The notes beneath the pieces are model-generated. The model saw only the letters and a program-made list of their open reading frames with translations. It was not told where the DNA came from and did not search any database. This document shows positions 28,248 through 36,615 of a stretch of DNA of 64,000 nt, piece after piece. The stretch spans positions 62,001-126,000 of the forward strand of contig NZ_QZCG01000010.1 of NCBI RefSeq assembly GCF_003591515.1, written 5' to 3'. Position 1 is the stretch's first letter. The number at the start of each line of letters is the position of its first letter. Origin of the DNA: Paracoccus onubensis (GTDB taxonomy: Bacteria; Pseudomonadota; Alphaproteobacteria; Rhodobacterales; Rhodobacteraceae). The translations under genes and the position numbers were made by a program.

Positions 28248-30380
28248 ATGCAGATGCGCCGGATCATCAAAAACAGCACCGCGATCATTGCCTGCCTTTC
28301 ACTTTTGACGCCGCATCTTGCATGGGCGCAGGATCAGGATGGGCCCAAGCGCCAGCGCCCTGCCGCATCCGAGGAAGTACGCCCTGAGGTTACCTCAAAG
28401 AAGCCGCAGGGAAATGCACGGCAGCAGCAGCGCAATGCAAAAGAAGGTGCCGCAAAGCGGCAGAAGGGCCCCGGCAATGAGAATGCTGCAAAGAAGCGCC
28501 GGAATGCGGAGAACCAGAATAAAAAGAATGGTCAGAAACAGTCGGAACTGCGGCGCGACAAGCAGGCCGAACCCAAGGAAAAGCCGGTAAAGCAGCAGAA
28601 AAAACAGGCGGAACGGAAGGGGAAGCAGGCTCAACAGCAAGGAAAGCGTCAAAACCCGAAAGACCATGATCGTATTAAGAATCAGCTGGGCCTGAAGGCC
28701 GAATCCGATGATGCCAAAGGGAAAAAACCGCAGCGGCTGAAGAACGATCAGGCAAAGGAAAAGAACCGGAACAAAGAAGATCGGCCCCGGCAAGCCGGGA
28801 ACAGGAAAGGCAATGATGATCCCGGCAAGTTCAAGGATAGACCTGGCTTGCGGACCGACGGCAAATCTCCTGCCAACAAACCGCATCGGGACAAGCCGAA
28901 ACAGGCCGGAAATGGCAACAAGGCTGATCGGAAACAGCGCGACAAGGAAATCGCGCGTGAATTGGGATTGCGCACAGGCAAGAGAGACCAACGGATCCGG
29001 CTTTCCGAATCCGATGTCGCAAAAAAACGTCAGGGAGACATGGGTGGCCTGCACAGGGTGCTGCGCGGTGAGGTCGAGTCCGGGCTGGACGAGTCCCGGC
29101 TGACTTGTCTGTCGGGCGCGGCCTATCCCTGTAATGACGGCAGCGCCGCGATCACGCCGGGCGGCGTCGTCCTGGAGCGGCAAAAGAACGGCCGTTTCGT
29201 CATGGCGCCGGCTGCGCGGCAGATGTACCGGGTGAATGACAATGGCAAGGTCGTCCGGCGTGTCGCCGAGGAAGGCTCTGCCCAGACCGCCATTGCCAGG
29301 GAACTTGCAAGGGCCGCCGGGATTCCGAATGCGGCAGCCTTGATCGAAGGCGGTCGGAGAGGCAGAATTTATGAGCAAAGGGTGACCAGAGAGAACAGCC
29401 GCTCTTCCCGTGAGGATTTCGCAACCAGTCTGCGCGACGGCTGGTCCGGCTCGAATAACTGGCGCGACCGGCGTTCGGATGATGATGACGATGACGACGA
29501 TAACGATCTGACCAAAGCTCTGGTATTGGGGCTGGGAGCACTGGCTGTCGGATCGATGCTGAACAATAATCGTCAGGTCGCGCTTAGCACACCGGACCGG
29601 GTCGTCGTGACCCGCCCCGATGGCAGTCAGGAGGTGATCAAGGACGAGGTCGCCTTGCTGCGCGAGCCGGGATCGACCGTAACGACCGAGAATTTCGATG
29701 ATGGCTCTTCGCGGACGATCGTGACGCGGGCGGATGGAAGCAAGATCGTGACCATCCGTGATGCCGATCTGCGCGTTCTGCGCCGCTCGCTGATCTCTCC
29801 TGATGGGCAGAGCATGCCATTGATCGACGATACCATGGAAGTCGCGCCGGTCGATATCGCAGAGCTTCCGGCCCCAATTTCGCCCTCACCATACCAAGAC
29901 GGACAACTGGACGAAGAAGAACTGCGCGAGGCACTGCGACGCGAGGCCGATATCGATCGCCGCTTCAGCCTTGCCCAGATCCGCAACATTCCCGAGGTTC
30001 GGTCACTGGTTGCTCCGGTTGATATCGAGGGCGTTACCTTCGATACCGGCTCGGCCGCGATCCGGCCTGAACAGGCAGACCGGCTCGCGGGTCTGGGCAA
30101 TGTCATTCACGAGACGATTCAGGAAAATCCCAACGAGATTTTTCTGATCGAGGGACATACTGATACGGTTGGCGCATCAGCCACGAATCTTGCCCTTTCC
30201 GACCGGCGTGCCGAGTCCGTGGCGCTTGCGCTAAGCGAATATTACGATGTTCCGCCGGAAAACCTGGTCGTGCAGGGTTACGGTGAACAATATCCGAAAG
30301 TGCGCAGCGACGGCGATATCCGCGAGAATCGCCGCGCTTCGGTCCGGCGGATTACCGATCTGCTTCAGGGCGCCGAATAA
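28248..30380 (+). CDS. OmpA-family protein with long Lys/Gln/Arg-rich segment
   Basis: About 710 residues, exported by a signal peptide (MRRIIKNSTAIIACLSLLTPHLAWAQ; start at 28248 or 28254). Residues about 28-250 are low-complexity and rich in Lys, Gln, Arg and Asn. The middle has RRSDDDDDDDDNDL followed by a short hydrophobic stretch (TKALVLGLGALAVGSML). The last 110 residues are an OmpA C-terminal peptidoglycan-binding domain with FDTGSAAIRPEQ, IEGHTDTVGA, LSDRRAESVALAL and GYGEQYP. It is likely cell-wall-anchored in the outer membrane or periplasm. The role of the basic arm is unknown. Confidence 0.86.
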   Translation: MQMRRIIKNSTAIIACLSLLTPHLAWAQDQDGPKRQRPAASEEVRPEVTSKKPQGNARQQQRNAKEGAAKRQKGPGNENAAKKRRNAENQNKKNGQKQSELRRDKQAEPKEKPVKQQKKQAERKGKQAQQQGKRQNPKDHDRIKNQLGLKAESDDAKGKKPQRLKNDQAKEKNRNKEDRPRQAGNRKGNDDPGKFKDRPGLRTDGKSPANKPHRDKPKQAGNGNKADRKQRDKEIARELGLRTGKRDQRIRLSESDVAKKRQGDMGGLHRVLRGEVESGLDESRLTCLSGAAYPCNDGSAAITPGGVVLERQKNGRFVMAPAARQMYRVNDNGKVVRRVAEEGSAQTAIARELARAAGIPNAAALIEGGRRGRIYEQRVTRENSRSSREDFATSLRDGWSGSNNWRDRRSDDDDDDDDNDLTKALVLGLGALAVGSMLNNNRQVALSTPDRVVVTRPDGSQEVIKDEVALLREPGSTVTTENFDDGSSRTIVTRADGSKIVTIRDADLRVLRRSLISPDGQSMPLIDDTMEVAPVDIAELPAPISPSPYQDGQLDEEELREALRREADIDRRFSLAQIRNIPEVRSLVAPVDIEGVTFDTGSAAIRPEQADRLAGLGNVIHETIQENPNEIFLIEGHTDTVGASATNLALSDRRAESVALALSEYYDVPPENLVVQGYGEQYPKVRSDGDIRENRRASVRRITDLLQGAE

Positions 30381-30402
30381 TCCGATCATCAAGATGTTCC
30401 GA

Positions 30403-30482
30403 TCTGGCACTTTCCTTTCTTCCGGCTTGGGCGTATGCCACCGCAACCGGCGGACGAACCGCCCAAGCAAGAAAGTGCCAGA
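30403..30482 (+). repeat. long imperfect inverted repeat overlapping the rnd start
   Basis: The left arm has TCTGGCACTTTC (30403-30414) and GCTTGGGCG. The right arm has CGCCCAAGC, then AAGAAAGTGCCAGA ending at 30482, the first base of the rnd ATG. Twelve plus nine bases pair, with an asymmetric bulge on the left and a smaller hairpin in the loop. There is no U-run, so it is not a standard terminator for the OmpA-like gene. In the mRNA it would bury the rnd ribosome site. Confidence 0.75.
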
Positions 30483-31663
30483 TGCACCAGGAAATCACGA
30501 CGATTACACGAACCGAGGATCTTGCCCGCTTTGTCGAAGCCGCAAAATCCGCTCCTTATGTCACCATCGACACCGAATTTCTGCGAGAGCGGACCTATTG
30601 GTCGAAGCTCTGTCTGATCCAGCTTGCCATCCCGCCCGCCTCTACCGCAAAGGATAACGGCGGAGAGGCCGTTCTGGTTGATCCGCTGGCCGACGGCTTG
30701 TCGCTTGAACCGCTTTACGACCTGTTTCGTCACAAGCAGACAGTCAAGGTCTTTCACGCCGCCCGGCAGGATCTGGAAATTTTCCATCATGACGCCGGGC
30801 TGTTCCCCGATCCGCTTTTCGATACGCAGGTCGCCGCGATGGTTTGCGGCTTTGGCGAGCAGGTCGGGTATGAAACGCTTGTGCGCAAGATCGTGCGGGC
30901 CAATCTGGACAAATCCTCGCGCTTTACCGACTGGTCGCGCAGGCCGCTGTCGGATGCCCAGAAATCCTACGCTTTGGCCGATGTGACCCATCTGCGCGCC
31001 ATTTATGAATTCCTGTTCGCTGAACTGGCCCGAAGCGGCCGGGAAAGCTGGGTGAAAGAGGAAATGGCGATTCTCGAAGATCCCGAAACCTATACGACCC
31101 GTCCGGACGAGGCATGGCTGAAGGTGCGCACACGCAGCAATTCCCCGCGCTTCCTGGCGATTCTTCGGGAGCTTGCCCGATTTCGCGAAGCCTATGCTCA
31201 GGGCAAGGATGTTCCTCGTTCGCGGGTCTTCAAGGATGACGCGATGATCGAGCTTGCCTCGACCAAACCGGAAACGGAAGCCGAACTGAACCGGTCGCGC
31301 CTTTTGCCGCGGGAGGCCCGGAAGGGCGAGATTGCTCAGGGAATTCTTTCCGCGGTGAAGGCTGGCCTTGGTGCGCGGGACCTGCCGCAGCCAAAGCGCG
31401 AGGAACCCGGCAAGCCGGGAAATCCCGCCCTGTCCGAGCTTTTGCGGGTTCTGCTGAAGGCGAAGGCGGATGAGTTGGGCGTTGCGTCCAAACTGATCGC
31501 GTCGGCGGCCGATCTGGATTCGCTGGCCACCGGTGAGCGCGATCTGCCTGCATTGAAGGGATGGCGGGCAGAGATGTTCGGACAGGATGCGTTGCGCCTT
31601 GTCCGAGGGGAAATTGCCCTCTCTGCGCGCGACGGCGCCGTCTGCATTGTTCCCGCAGCCTGA
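30482..31663 (+). CDS. rnd: ribonuclease D
   Basis: RNase D is a DEDD-family 3'-5' exonuclease that trims tRNA precursors. The 393-residue protein begins the exonuclease domain with VTIDTEFLRER (Asp30 and Glu32 as metal ligands), continues with VFHAARQDLEIF (the second Asp) and the TDWSRRPLSDAQKSYALADV segment, and ends with an HRDC-like region. The ATG at 30482 is the only suitable start but has a weak ribosome site inside an inverted repeat. Confidence 0.94.
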   Translation: MHQEITTITRTEDLARFVEAAKSAPYVTIDTEFLRERTYWSKLCLIQLAIPPASTAKDNGGEAVLVDPLADGLSLEPLYDLFRHKQTVKVFHAARQDLEIFHHDAGLFPDPLFDTQVAAMVCGFGEQVGYETLVRKIVRANLDKSSRFTDWSRRPLSDAQKSYALADVTHLRAIYEFLFAELARSGRESWVKEEMAILEDPETYTTRPDEAWLKVRTRSNSPRFLAILRELARFREAYAQGKDVPRSRVFKDDAMIELASTKPETEAELNRSRLLPREARKGEIAQGILSAVKAGLGARDLPQPKREEPGKPGNPALSELLRVLLKAKADELGVASKLIASAADLDSLATGERDLPALKGWRAEMFGQDALRLVRGEIALSARDGAVCIVPAA

Positions 31664-31667
31664 CATC

Positions 31668-32645
31668 ATGCCGGATCGCATCGAACTTGGCCGACCTTAT
31701 CCAGAGGATTGCGATGATATCGCCCGGGCGATGCAGGACAGAACGGTCAGCAATTGGCTGACATCCGTTCCGCAGCCATACGGTTTCGACGATGCGGTCC
31801 GTTTCGTCGCCGAGGCGGGCCCGGATGAATATGCGATCCGCATCAATGACAGGCTTATCGGCATGCTGCGGGCCGCTGAAAGTTTCGGTATCTGGCTTAT
31901 GCCTGAATTTCAAGGCAAGGGAGTCGCATTTCGGGCAGCCATTTTAGGTGTGAGCCGTTATTTTCTGACCGGCGCGACGAAAATGGGTGCCGTTTACCTG
32001 GACGGAAATATGAAATCCGAACGTCTTCTGCATCGTCTGGGATTTCGTCCGGCGGGGCAGGTTACGGCGTGGTCTCATGCATTGGCGCGAGAGATGCCGG
32101 CAACCTCAATGGAGCTTACCAAAACCGGGTTTGCCAGGATTCACGGATTTTCGCTGACGACGTCGAGGCTGCGGATTGATGGCTTTACCGATCAGGATCT
32201 TTCCGCTTTGCATCGGATTGTAACCAGATCCGAAGTGGCGCGAATGTTGCTGCGCTTTTCGCCGGATATGACTCGGGACGAGGTGGCGGCGATCTTCACG
32301 GAAGAGATGTTGATCCCGCCAATGCGGCTGGTCATCCGGTACAAGGATCGGGTTGCCGGTACTGTCGGGATTTTGTCGGGAGAGCCGGCCTCGATCGCCT
32401 ATTTCCTTGACCCTGAACTTGCCGGGCAGGGATTGGGACAAGAGGCGGTCACGGCATTTCTGGACGAATATATCCTGCGCTTTGCCCCGCGGGAATTGCG
32501 GGCCGAGGTGTTTTCGGACAATCCGGCTTCAGCTCGCATTCTGCGGAATTTGGGATTTCAGCAGGAAGACGAAATCATGATATCGTCCCTTGGCCGTGAT
32601 ATGCCTGCATCTGCCGGGATTTATCGCTGGCGGGATAAGGGCTGA
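31668..32645 (+). CDS. double-GNAT acetyltransferase
   Basis: A 325-residue protein built of two GNAT N-acetyltransferase domains in tandem. The first half (residues about 5-145) has a partial acetyl-CoA loop region (WLMPEFQGKGVAFRAAI); the second (about 155-310) has the fuller YFLDPELAGQGLGQEAVTAFLDE and FSDNPASARILRNLGFQ. The second domain looks like RimJ/RimL-type enzymes. The substrate is unknown. It starts 5 bases after rnd ends, so the two may share a transcript. Confidence 0.85.
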   Translation: MPDRIELGRPYPEDCDDIARAMQDRTVSNWLTSVPQPYGFDDAVRFVAEAGPDEYAIRINDRLIGMLRAAESFGIWLMPEFQGKGVAFRAAILGVSRYFLTGATKMGAVYLDGNMKSERLLHRLGFRPAGQVTAWSHALAREMPATSMELTKTGFARIHGFSLTTSRLRIDGFTDQDLSALHRIVTRSEVARMLLRFSPDMTRDEVAAIFTEEMLIPPMRLVIRYKDRVAGTVGILSGEPASIAYFLDPELAGQGLGQEAVTAFLDEYILRFAPRELRAEVFSDNPASARILRNLGFQQEDEIMISSLGRDMPASAGIYRWRDKG

Positions 32646-32649
32646 CGCT

Positions 32650-33288
32650 TCAACCTGACACCGGGTCGGTAAGCGCCCAGGGCTGCAGGATTTCCGCGCC
32701 GGGAATGATCGGATCGAGTTTCGTTCCCTGCAGATCGAAACGTCGCGGCGCCGAACCGATCCCGCCTTTGGTCACCAGGCAGCCAAGCGCGCGCGACACA
32801 TCGTCAAGATCGGATTTCAGGGGCAATAGAAGCAATGTCCCCGAAATTTCCGGGCAGTTATGGGTTGCGGGTGAGATCAGCCGCATTTCCGCGATCTGCG
32901 GTGCTCTGAAAACGGTTTCGGTCAGATGGCAAATCGTTTTGCGGGAACCTCTGTTCATCAGCGAGCAGAATGGCATGCCCCGCAGCTCCATCCCCATCAG
33001 ATCCATCAGATGCTGTCCGACAAGGCGGAAACGTGCCATGCCAGGCGCGAGACGTTCGACAAGAAAGGCATGGTCAAGCATACCGGCCATATCTTCGCGC
33101 GTGACCTGTGCACGAAATGGAACTGACGCGTTTCGGCGCAGACCCTGCCAGTAATGACGCATGTCCTGAACAAGACGAGCAGTGCCGGATGAAACGCTAT
33201 CTTCGCGTATAGGGACCACATACAGAAGCTTGCCGGTCGGGGTGATGCGGCGGGTCGTCTCGTCGGGGTTGGCGTCGAAATCGTCCAT
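32650..33288 (-). CDS. PAS_5 family PAS-domain protein
   Basis: A roughly 212-residue cytoplasmic protein resembling the PAS_5 family common in alphaproteobacteria. Recognisable parts are HYWQGLRRNASVPFRAQV, MARFRLVGQHLMDLMGMELRGMP and the strand TLLLLPLKSD. No output domain is attached, so it is either a stand-alone sensor or a partner of another protein. I use the ATG at 33288; a GTG immediately before it at 33291 is equally spaced from AAGGA. It lies convergent with the GNAT gene. Confidence 0.8.
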   Translation of the reverse strand: MDDFDANPDETTRRITPTGKLLYVVPIREDSVSSGTARLVQDMRHYWQGLRRNASVPFRAQVTREDMAGMLDHAFLVERLAPGMARFRLVGQHLMDLMGMELRGMPFCSLMNRGSRKTICHLTETVFRAPQIAEMRLISPATHNCPEISGTLLLLPLKSDLDDVSRALGCLVTKGGIGSAPRRFDLQGTKLDPIIPGAEILQPWALTDPVSG

Positions 33289-33303
33289 CACGACATTTCC
33301 TTG

Positions 33304-33318
33304 TTAAAACATCAATAA
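33304..33318. promoter_or_regulatory. near-consensus CtrA-type site, PAS_5 gene side
   Basis: TTAA-N7-ATAA (reverse strand TTAT-N7-TTAAC) differs from the CtrA consensus TTAA-N7-TTAA by one base. It lies 16 bases upstream of the PAS_5 start codon. A-rich sites arise by chance, so the call is tentative. Confidence 0.3.
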
Positions 33319-33468
33319 CAAACTTGTCTTTCTGTCCGCTATGCCTCCCTGTCCGCCGTTCCGGTCGTTACCGCCAGCAAAAGGCAGTAAAGGCGAAATC
33401 GCATTTCTTCGGCAAAGCTGAACCTGATCCCAGAATATGTGAATGCGCCTTGCCCTCCGAGTCCTTTC

Positions 33469-33483
33469 CTAAGAACTGGTTAA
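33469..33483. promoter_or_regulatory. near-consensus CtrA-type site, gmk side
   Basis: CTAA-N7-TTAA (reverse strand TTAA-N7-TTAG) is again one base from the CtrA consensus. It lies 73 bases upstream of gmk. Having two such sites in one 265-base divergent spacer is the main support. Confidence 0.3.
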
Positions 33484-33556
33484 AGGACAATCGGGGTTGA
33501 CCCTCTGCCGAGGCTGGTTCATGCCATCCATCGACTGACAGCAAGGATATTCGCCG

Positions 33557-34189
33557 ATGAATCGAACAGGGTTGCTGATCATCCTGTCATCACCCTCCGG
33601 AGCGGGAAAATCGACTCTGGCGCGCCGTTTGATGGCATGGGATTCCTCGCTCAGCTTTTCCGTTTCGGCGACGACGCGGCCTGCGCGGCCCGGGGAAGTG
33701 GATGGCGAGCATTATCATTTCATGTCTCCCGACAGATTCCGCGCCATGGTGGATTCGGGCCAGATGCTGGAACATGCCGAGGTTTTCGGCAATTTCTACG
33801 GCAGTCCCCTTGGTCCGGTCGAAACCGCGATGCGCGAGGGCAAGGACACGCTTTTCGATGTTGACTGGCAGGGCGGTCAGCAGATCCGGGCTTCCGCGCT
33901 TGGCAGTCATGTCGTGTCGATCTTCGTTCTGCCGCCATCCCTGACGGAACTGGAAAGGCGGTTGCGTACACGAGGTCAGGACAGCGATACCGTGATCGCC
34001 GGACGGATGGAGAAAAGCCGGGCCGAGATCAGCCATTGGGCCGAATATGATTATGTTCTGGTCAATGAAAACCTGGAAGAGACCGAGGCAAGCTTGCGGG
34101 ATATCCTGACCGCGGAACGTCTGCGCCGGGATCGTCAGGTCTGGCTGGGCACATTCGTGAAAACCCTGATGGAGGAGAAGCGCGCATGA
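33557..34189 (+). CDS. gmk: guanylate kinase
   Basis: Gmk phosphorylates GMP to GDP. The 210-residue protein has the P-loop [10 protein letters not shown] (residues 11-20), the GMP-binding [17 protein letters not shown] segment, [14 protein letters not shown], and [17 protein letters not shown] precedes the start at a suitable distance. It is the first gene of a three-gene run in which each start overlaps the preceding stop (ATGA), joining it to a gamma-carbonic-anhydrase-like protein and a histidine kinase. Confidence 0.97.
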   Translation: MNRTGLLIILSSPSGAGKSTLARRLMAWDSSLSFSVSATTRPARPGEVDGEHYHFMSPDRFRAMVDSGQMLEHAEVFGNFYGSPLGPVETAMREGKDTLFDVDWQGGQQIRASALGSHVVSIFVLPPSLTELERRLRTRGQDSDTVIAGRMEKSRAEISHWAEYDYVLVNENLEETEASLRDILTAERLRRDRQVWLGTFVKTLMEEKRA

Positions 34190-34707
34190 TCTGGGAACTT
34201 GACGGGCGAATTCCTGAACTGGCCGATGAAAGCTGGGTCGCGCCCGATGCGCAACTTATGGGAGGCGTGGTGCTGGAAGCCGGCGCTTCGGTCTGGTGGG
34301 GCGCGGTCCTGCGCGGCGATAATGAAGAGATCAGGGTGGGGCAGGGCAGCAATGTACAGGATCTTTGCGTCTGCCATACCGATCCGGGATTCCCGTTAGT
34401 GATCGGGAAAGACTGCACCATCGGTCACCGCGCGATCCTGCATGGATGCCGGATCGGCGATGGCGCATTGATCGGCATGGGCGCCGTTATCCTGAACGGC
34501 GCGCGGATCGGCCCCGGGGCCTTGATCGGCGCCGGGGCGCTGGTTACCGAGGGCAAAGAGATTCCCGCCGGAGCTCTGGTGATGGGAGCGCCGGGTAAAG
34601 TGGTGCGGATGCTGGATGAGAACGCGCAGGAGGAGCTGCGCGAAACGGCGGCAAGATACCGTGCGAACGCAGCACGGTTCCGTTCGGGGCTCAAGCGGGT
34701 GGAATGA
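34186..34707 (+). CDS. gamma carbonic anhydrase family protein
   Basis: A 173-residue left-handed beta-helix protein built of hexapeptide repeats (for example [20 protein letters not shown]). The metal-binding histidines expected for this family appear in VCHTDPG, IGHRAI and LHGCRIG. Members include zinc carbonic anhydrases and the YrdA/PaaY group, many of which lack proven activity. It overlaps gmk upstream and the sensor kinase downstream by four bases each. Confidence 0.9.
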   Translation: MIWELDGRIPELADESWVAPDAQLMGGVVLEAGASVWWGAVLRGDNEEIRVGQGSNVQDLCVCHTDPGFPLVIGKDCTIGHRAILHGCRIGDGALIGMGAVILNGARIGPGALIGAGALVTEGKEIPAGALVMGAPGKVVRMLDENAQEELRETAARYRANAARFRSGLKRVE

Positions 34708-35813
34708 ATACCGATCTGGCCAGACGGATTGCCGCGCTTCTGGAAGGTATCCCCATTCCGATGATGGCCGTGGATGGCCAGACCCGGCTGATCGCCGCCA
34801 ACCGACAGGCCGCGGCATTGTTTGGCGAAGACCTTGGCGATCGCCCCTTTGTGACCATCGTTCGCCATCCGGCGGTCGTTCAGGCGGTGGAATGGGTGCT
34901 GCAACCCGATCTGGGCGATGCGCCTCCGACCGATCCGGCCTTGCCGACACCGCCCGAGGGGATTGCGACGCTGCGGGCGAATATCGTTGCGGATGGGCGG
35001 GAGATCGGCGCCGAGGTCACGGTTTCGCCGTTGCCCGCGAATATCGGCAAGGGAGCCCTCATCGCCGTGATGGATAATTCCGTTGCCGAGGAGGCCGAGC
35101 AGACCCGCCGTGATTTCGTTGCCAATGTCAGCCACGAATTGCGCACGCCGCTAACGGCGATGATCGGCTTTATCGAGACATTGCGCGGCCCCGCGCGCAA
35201 TGACGCCGCTGCGCGCGACCGGTTCCTGGATATCATGGAGCGTGAGGCGAACCGGATGAACCGCCTTGTTCATGACCTGCTGTCGCTCAGTCGCGTGCAG
35301 GCCGAGGAACGCCGCAGACCCTCGGCCAAGGTCGATCTGCCGGGTTTGCTGCGCGGGGTGCTGGCGACCCTGCATCACAGCGCCGAGGACAGCGGCGTCA
35401 CGCTGGAGGCGGAAGGGCTGGACAGGGAATTGCACCTGCCCGGAGATCCCGACCAGCTTGTACAGGTGTTCCAGAACCTGATCGAGAATGCGATCAAATA
35501 TGGCGTTTCGGGCAAGCGCGTCAGGGTCACATTGAAACGTATCCGCCACGAGCCGCTTCTGCGCGGCCCCGGCTGGGCGGTCGAGATCAGGGATTTCGGC
35601 GAAGGTATCGATGAAATGCATCTGCCGCGCCTGACCGAACGGTTTTATCGCGTGGATACGCATCGGTCGCGGGCACAGGGCGGCACGGGATTGGGGCTGG
35701 CCATCGTCAAGCATATCGTGAACCGGCATCGCGGCCGCCTGCGGATCACCAGCACAAAGGGCGAAGGCAGCAGTTTCACCGTAATCCTTCCCGAGACATT
35801 ACAGCGCGGCTGA
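34704..35813 (+). CDS. PhoR-like sensor histidine kinase without membrane segments
   Basis: A 369-residue kinase. The first 120 residues look like a PAS domain (GIPIPMMAVDGQTRLIAANRQAAALF). Then come the dimerisation/phosphoacceptor box FVANVSHELRTPLT with His144 and the ATPase domain with N box NLIENAIKYG, G1 DFGEGI and G2 GGTGLGLAIVKHI. The order and H-box are closest to PhoR, but I see no transmembrane helix and no response regulator, pst or phoU gene nearby. It overlaps the carbonic-anhydrase-like gene by four bases. Confidence 0.85.
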   Translation: MNTDLARRIAALLEGIPIPMMAVDGQTRLIAANRQAAALFGEDLGDRPFVTIVRHPAVVQAVEWVLQPDLGDAPPTDPALPTPPEGIATLRANIVADGREIGAEVTVSPLPANIGKGALIAVMDNSVAEEAEQTRRDFVANVSHELRTPLTAMIGFIETLRGPARNDAAARDRFLDIMEREANRMNRLVHDLLSLSRVQAEERRRPSAKVDLPGLLRGVLATLHHSAEDSGVTLEAEGLDRELHLPGDPDQLVQVFQNLIENAIKYGVSGKRVRVTLKRIRHEPLLRGPGWAVEIRDFGEGIDEMHLPRLTERFYRVDTHRSRAQGGTGLGLAIVKHIVNRHRGRLRITSTKGEGSSFTVILPETLQRG

Positions 35814-35892
35814 CGGTTGCGGCATCGCGGGGTATCGCCCTTGCGCCGCGCATCGCCTATACAGCCATTAACGCGATGACAGGAGAGACCGG

Positions 35893-36615
35893 ATGCCCGA
35901 TATCGACCCCGCAAAACTGGCCGCTTCCAGGGCCGCAATCGAACTGGTCCGCGACGGGATGCGGCTGGGGCTGGGCACCGGCTCGACCGCCAGCATCATG
36001 GTCCGGGAACTTGCCGCGAAGGTAAAGGCGGAGGGTCTGAGCCTGCGTTGCGCCGCGACCTCGAAAGCGACGGCGGAACTTGCGGAAAGTCTTGGGTTGC
36101 GGATCGAGACGTTGGACCAGATCGGCTGGCTGGACCTGACCATCGACGGCGCGGACGAGGTCGATTCCGAACTGAATCTGATCAAGGGTGGCGGCGGTGC
36201 GCATCTGCGCGAGAAGATCGTGGCGATGGCAAGTGATCGGATGGTGGTGATTGCTGATCCGGGTAAGGTGGTCCAGCAGCTTGGCGCTTTTCACCTGCCG
36301 GTCGAAGTTCTGGCTTTTGGCTTTGAAGCAACGCAGGAATTGCTGCGCCGTGCGCTTGATGATTTGGGACTGGGTGGAAAGCCGGTACGGCCACGCCGTC
36401 GCGGCGGTGATCTGGCCGTGACCGACGAAGGGAATTATATCCTTGATCTGGCGCTTGACGTGATCCCCGATGCCCCGGCTCTGGCCCGTGCCTTGGCGGC
36501 CATTCCGGGCGTAGTGGAGCACGGGTTGTTTCTGGGTATCTGCGACATGGCGATCATCGGGCGGGCCGATGGCAGCACGATCACGCTGGGCGCCGGTGGC
36601 GCCGAAGAGGTATGA
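35893..36615 (+). CDS. rpiA: ribose-5-phosphate isomerase A
   Basis: RpiA interconverts ribose 5-phosphate and ribulose 5-phosphate. The 240-residue protein has the motifs LGTGSTASIMV, DLTIDGADEVD (with catalytic Asp), IKGGGGAHLREKIVA and the C-terminal EHGLFLGICDMAIIG. It starts after AGGAGAG and ends in an ATGA overlap with gor. The pairing puts pentose phosphate flux, a source of NADPH, next to the NADPH-using glutathione reductase. Confidence 0.97.
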   Translation: MPDIDPAKLAASRAAIELVRDGMRLGLGTGSTASIMVRELAAKVKAEGLSLRCAATSKATAELAESLGLRIETLDQIGWLDLTIDGADEVDSELNLIKGGGGAHLREKIVAMASDRMVVIADPGKVVQQLGAFHLPVEVLAFGFEATQELLRRALDDLGLGGKPVRPRRRGGDLAVTDEGNYILDLALDVIPDAPALARALAAIPGVVEHGLFLGICDMAIIGRADGSTITLGAGGAEEV

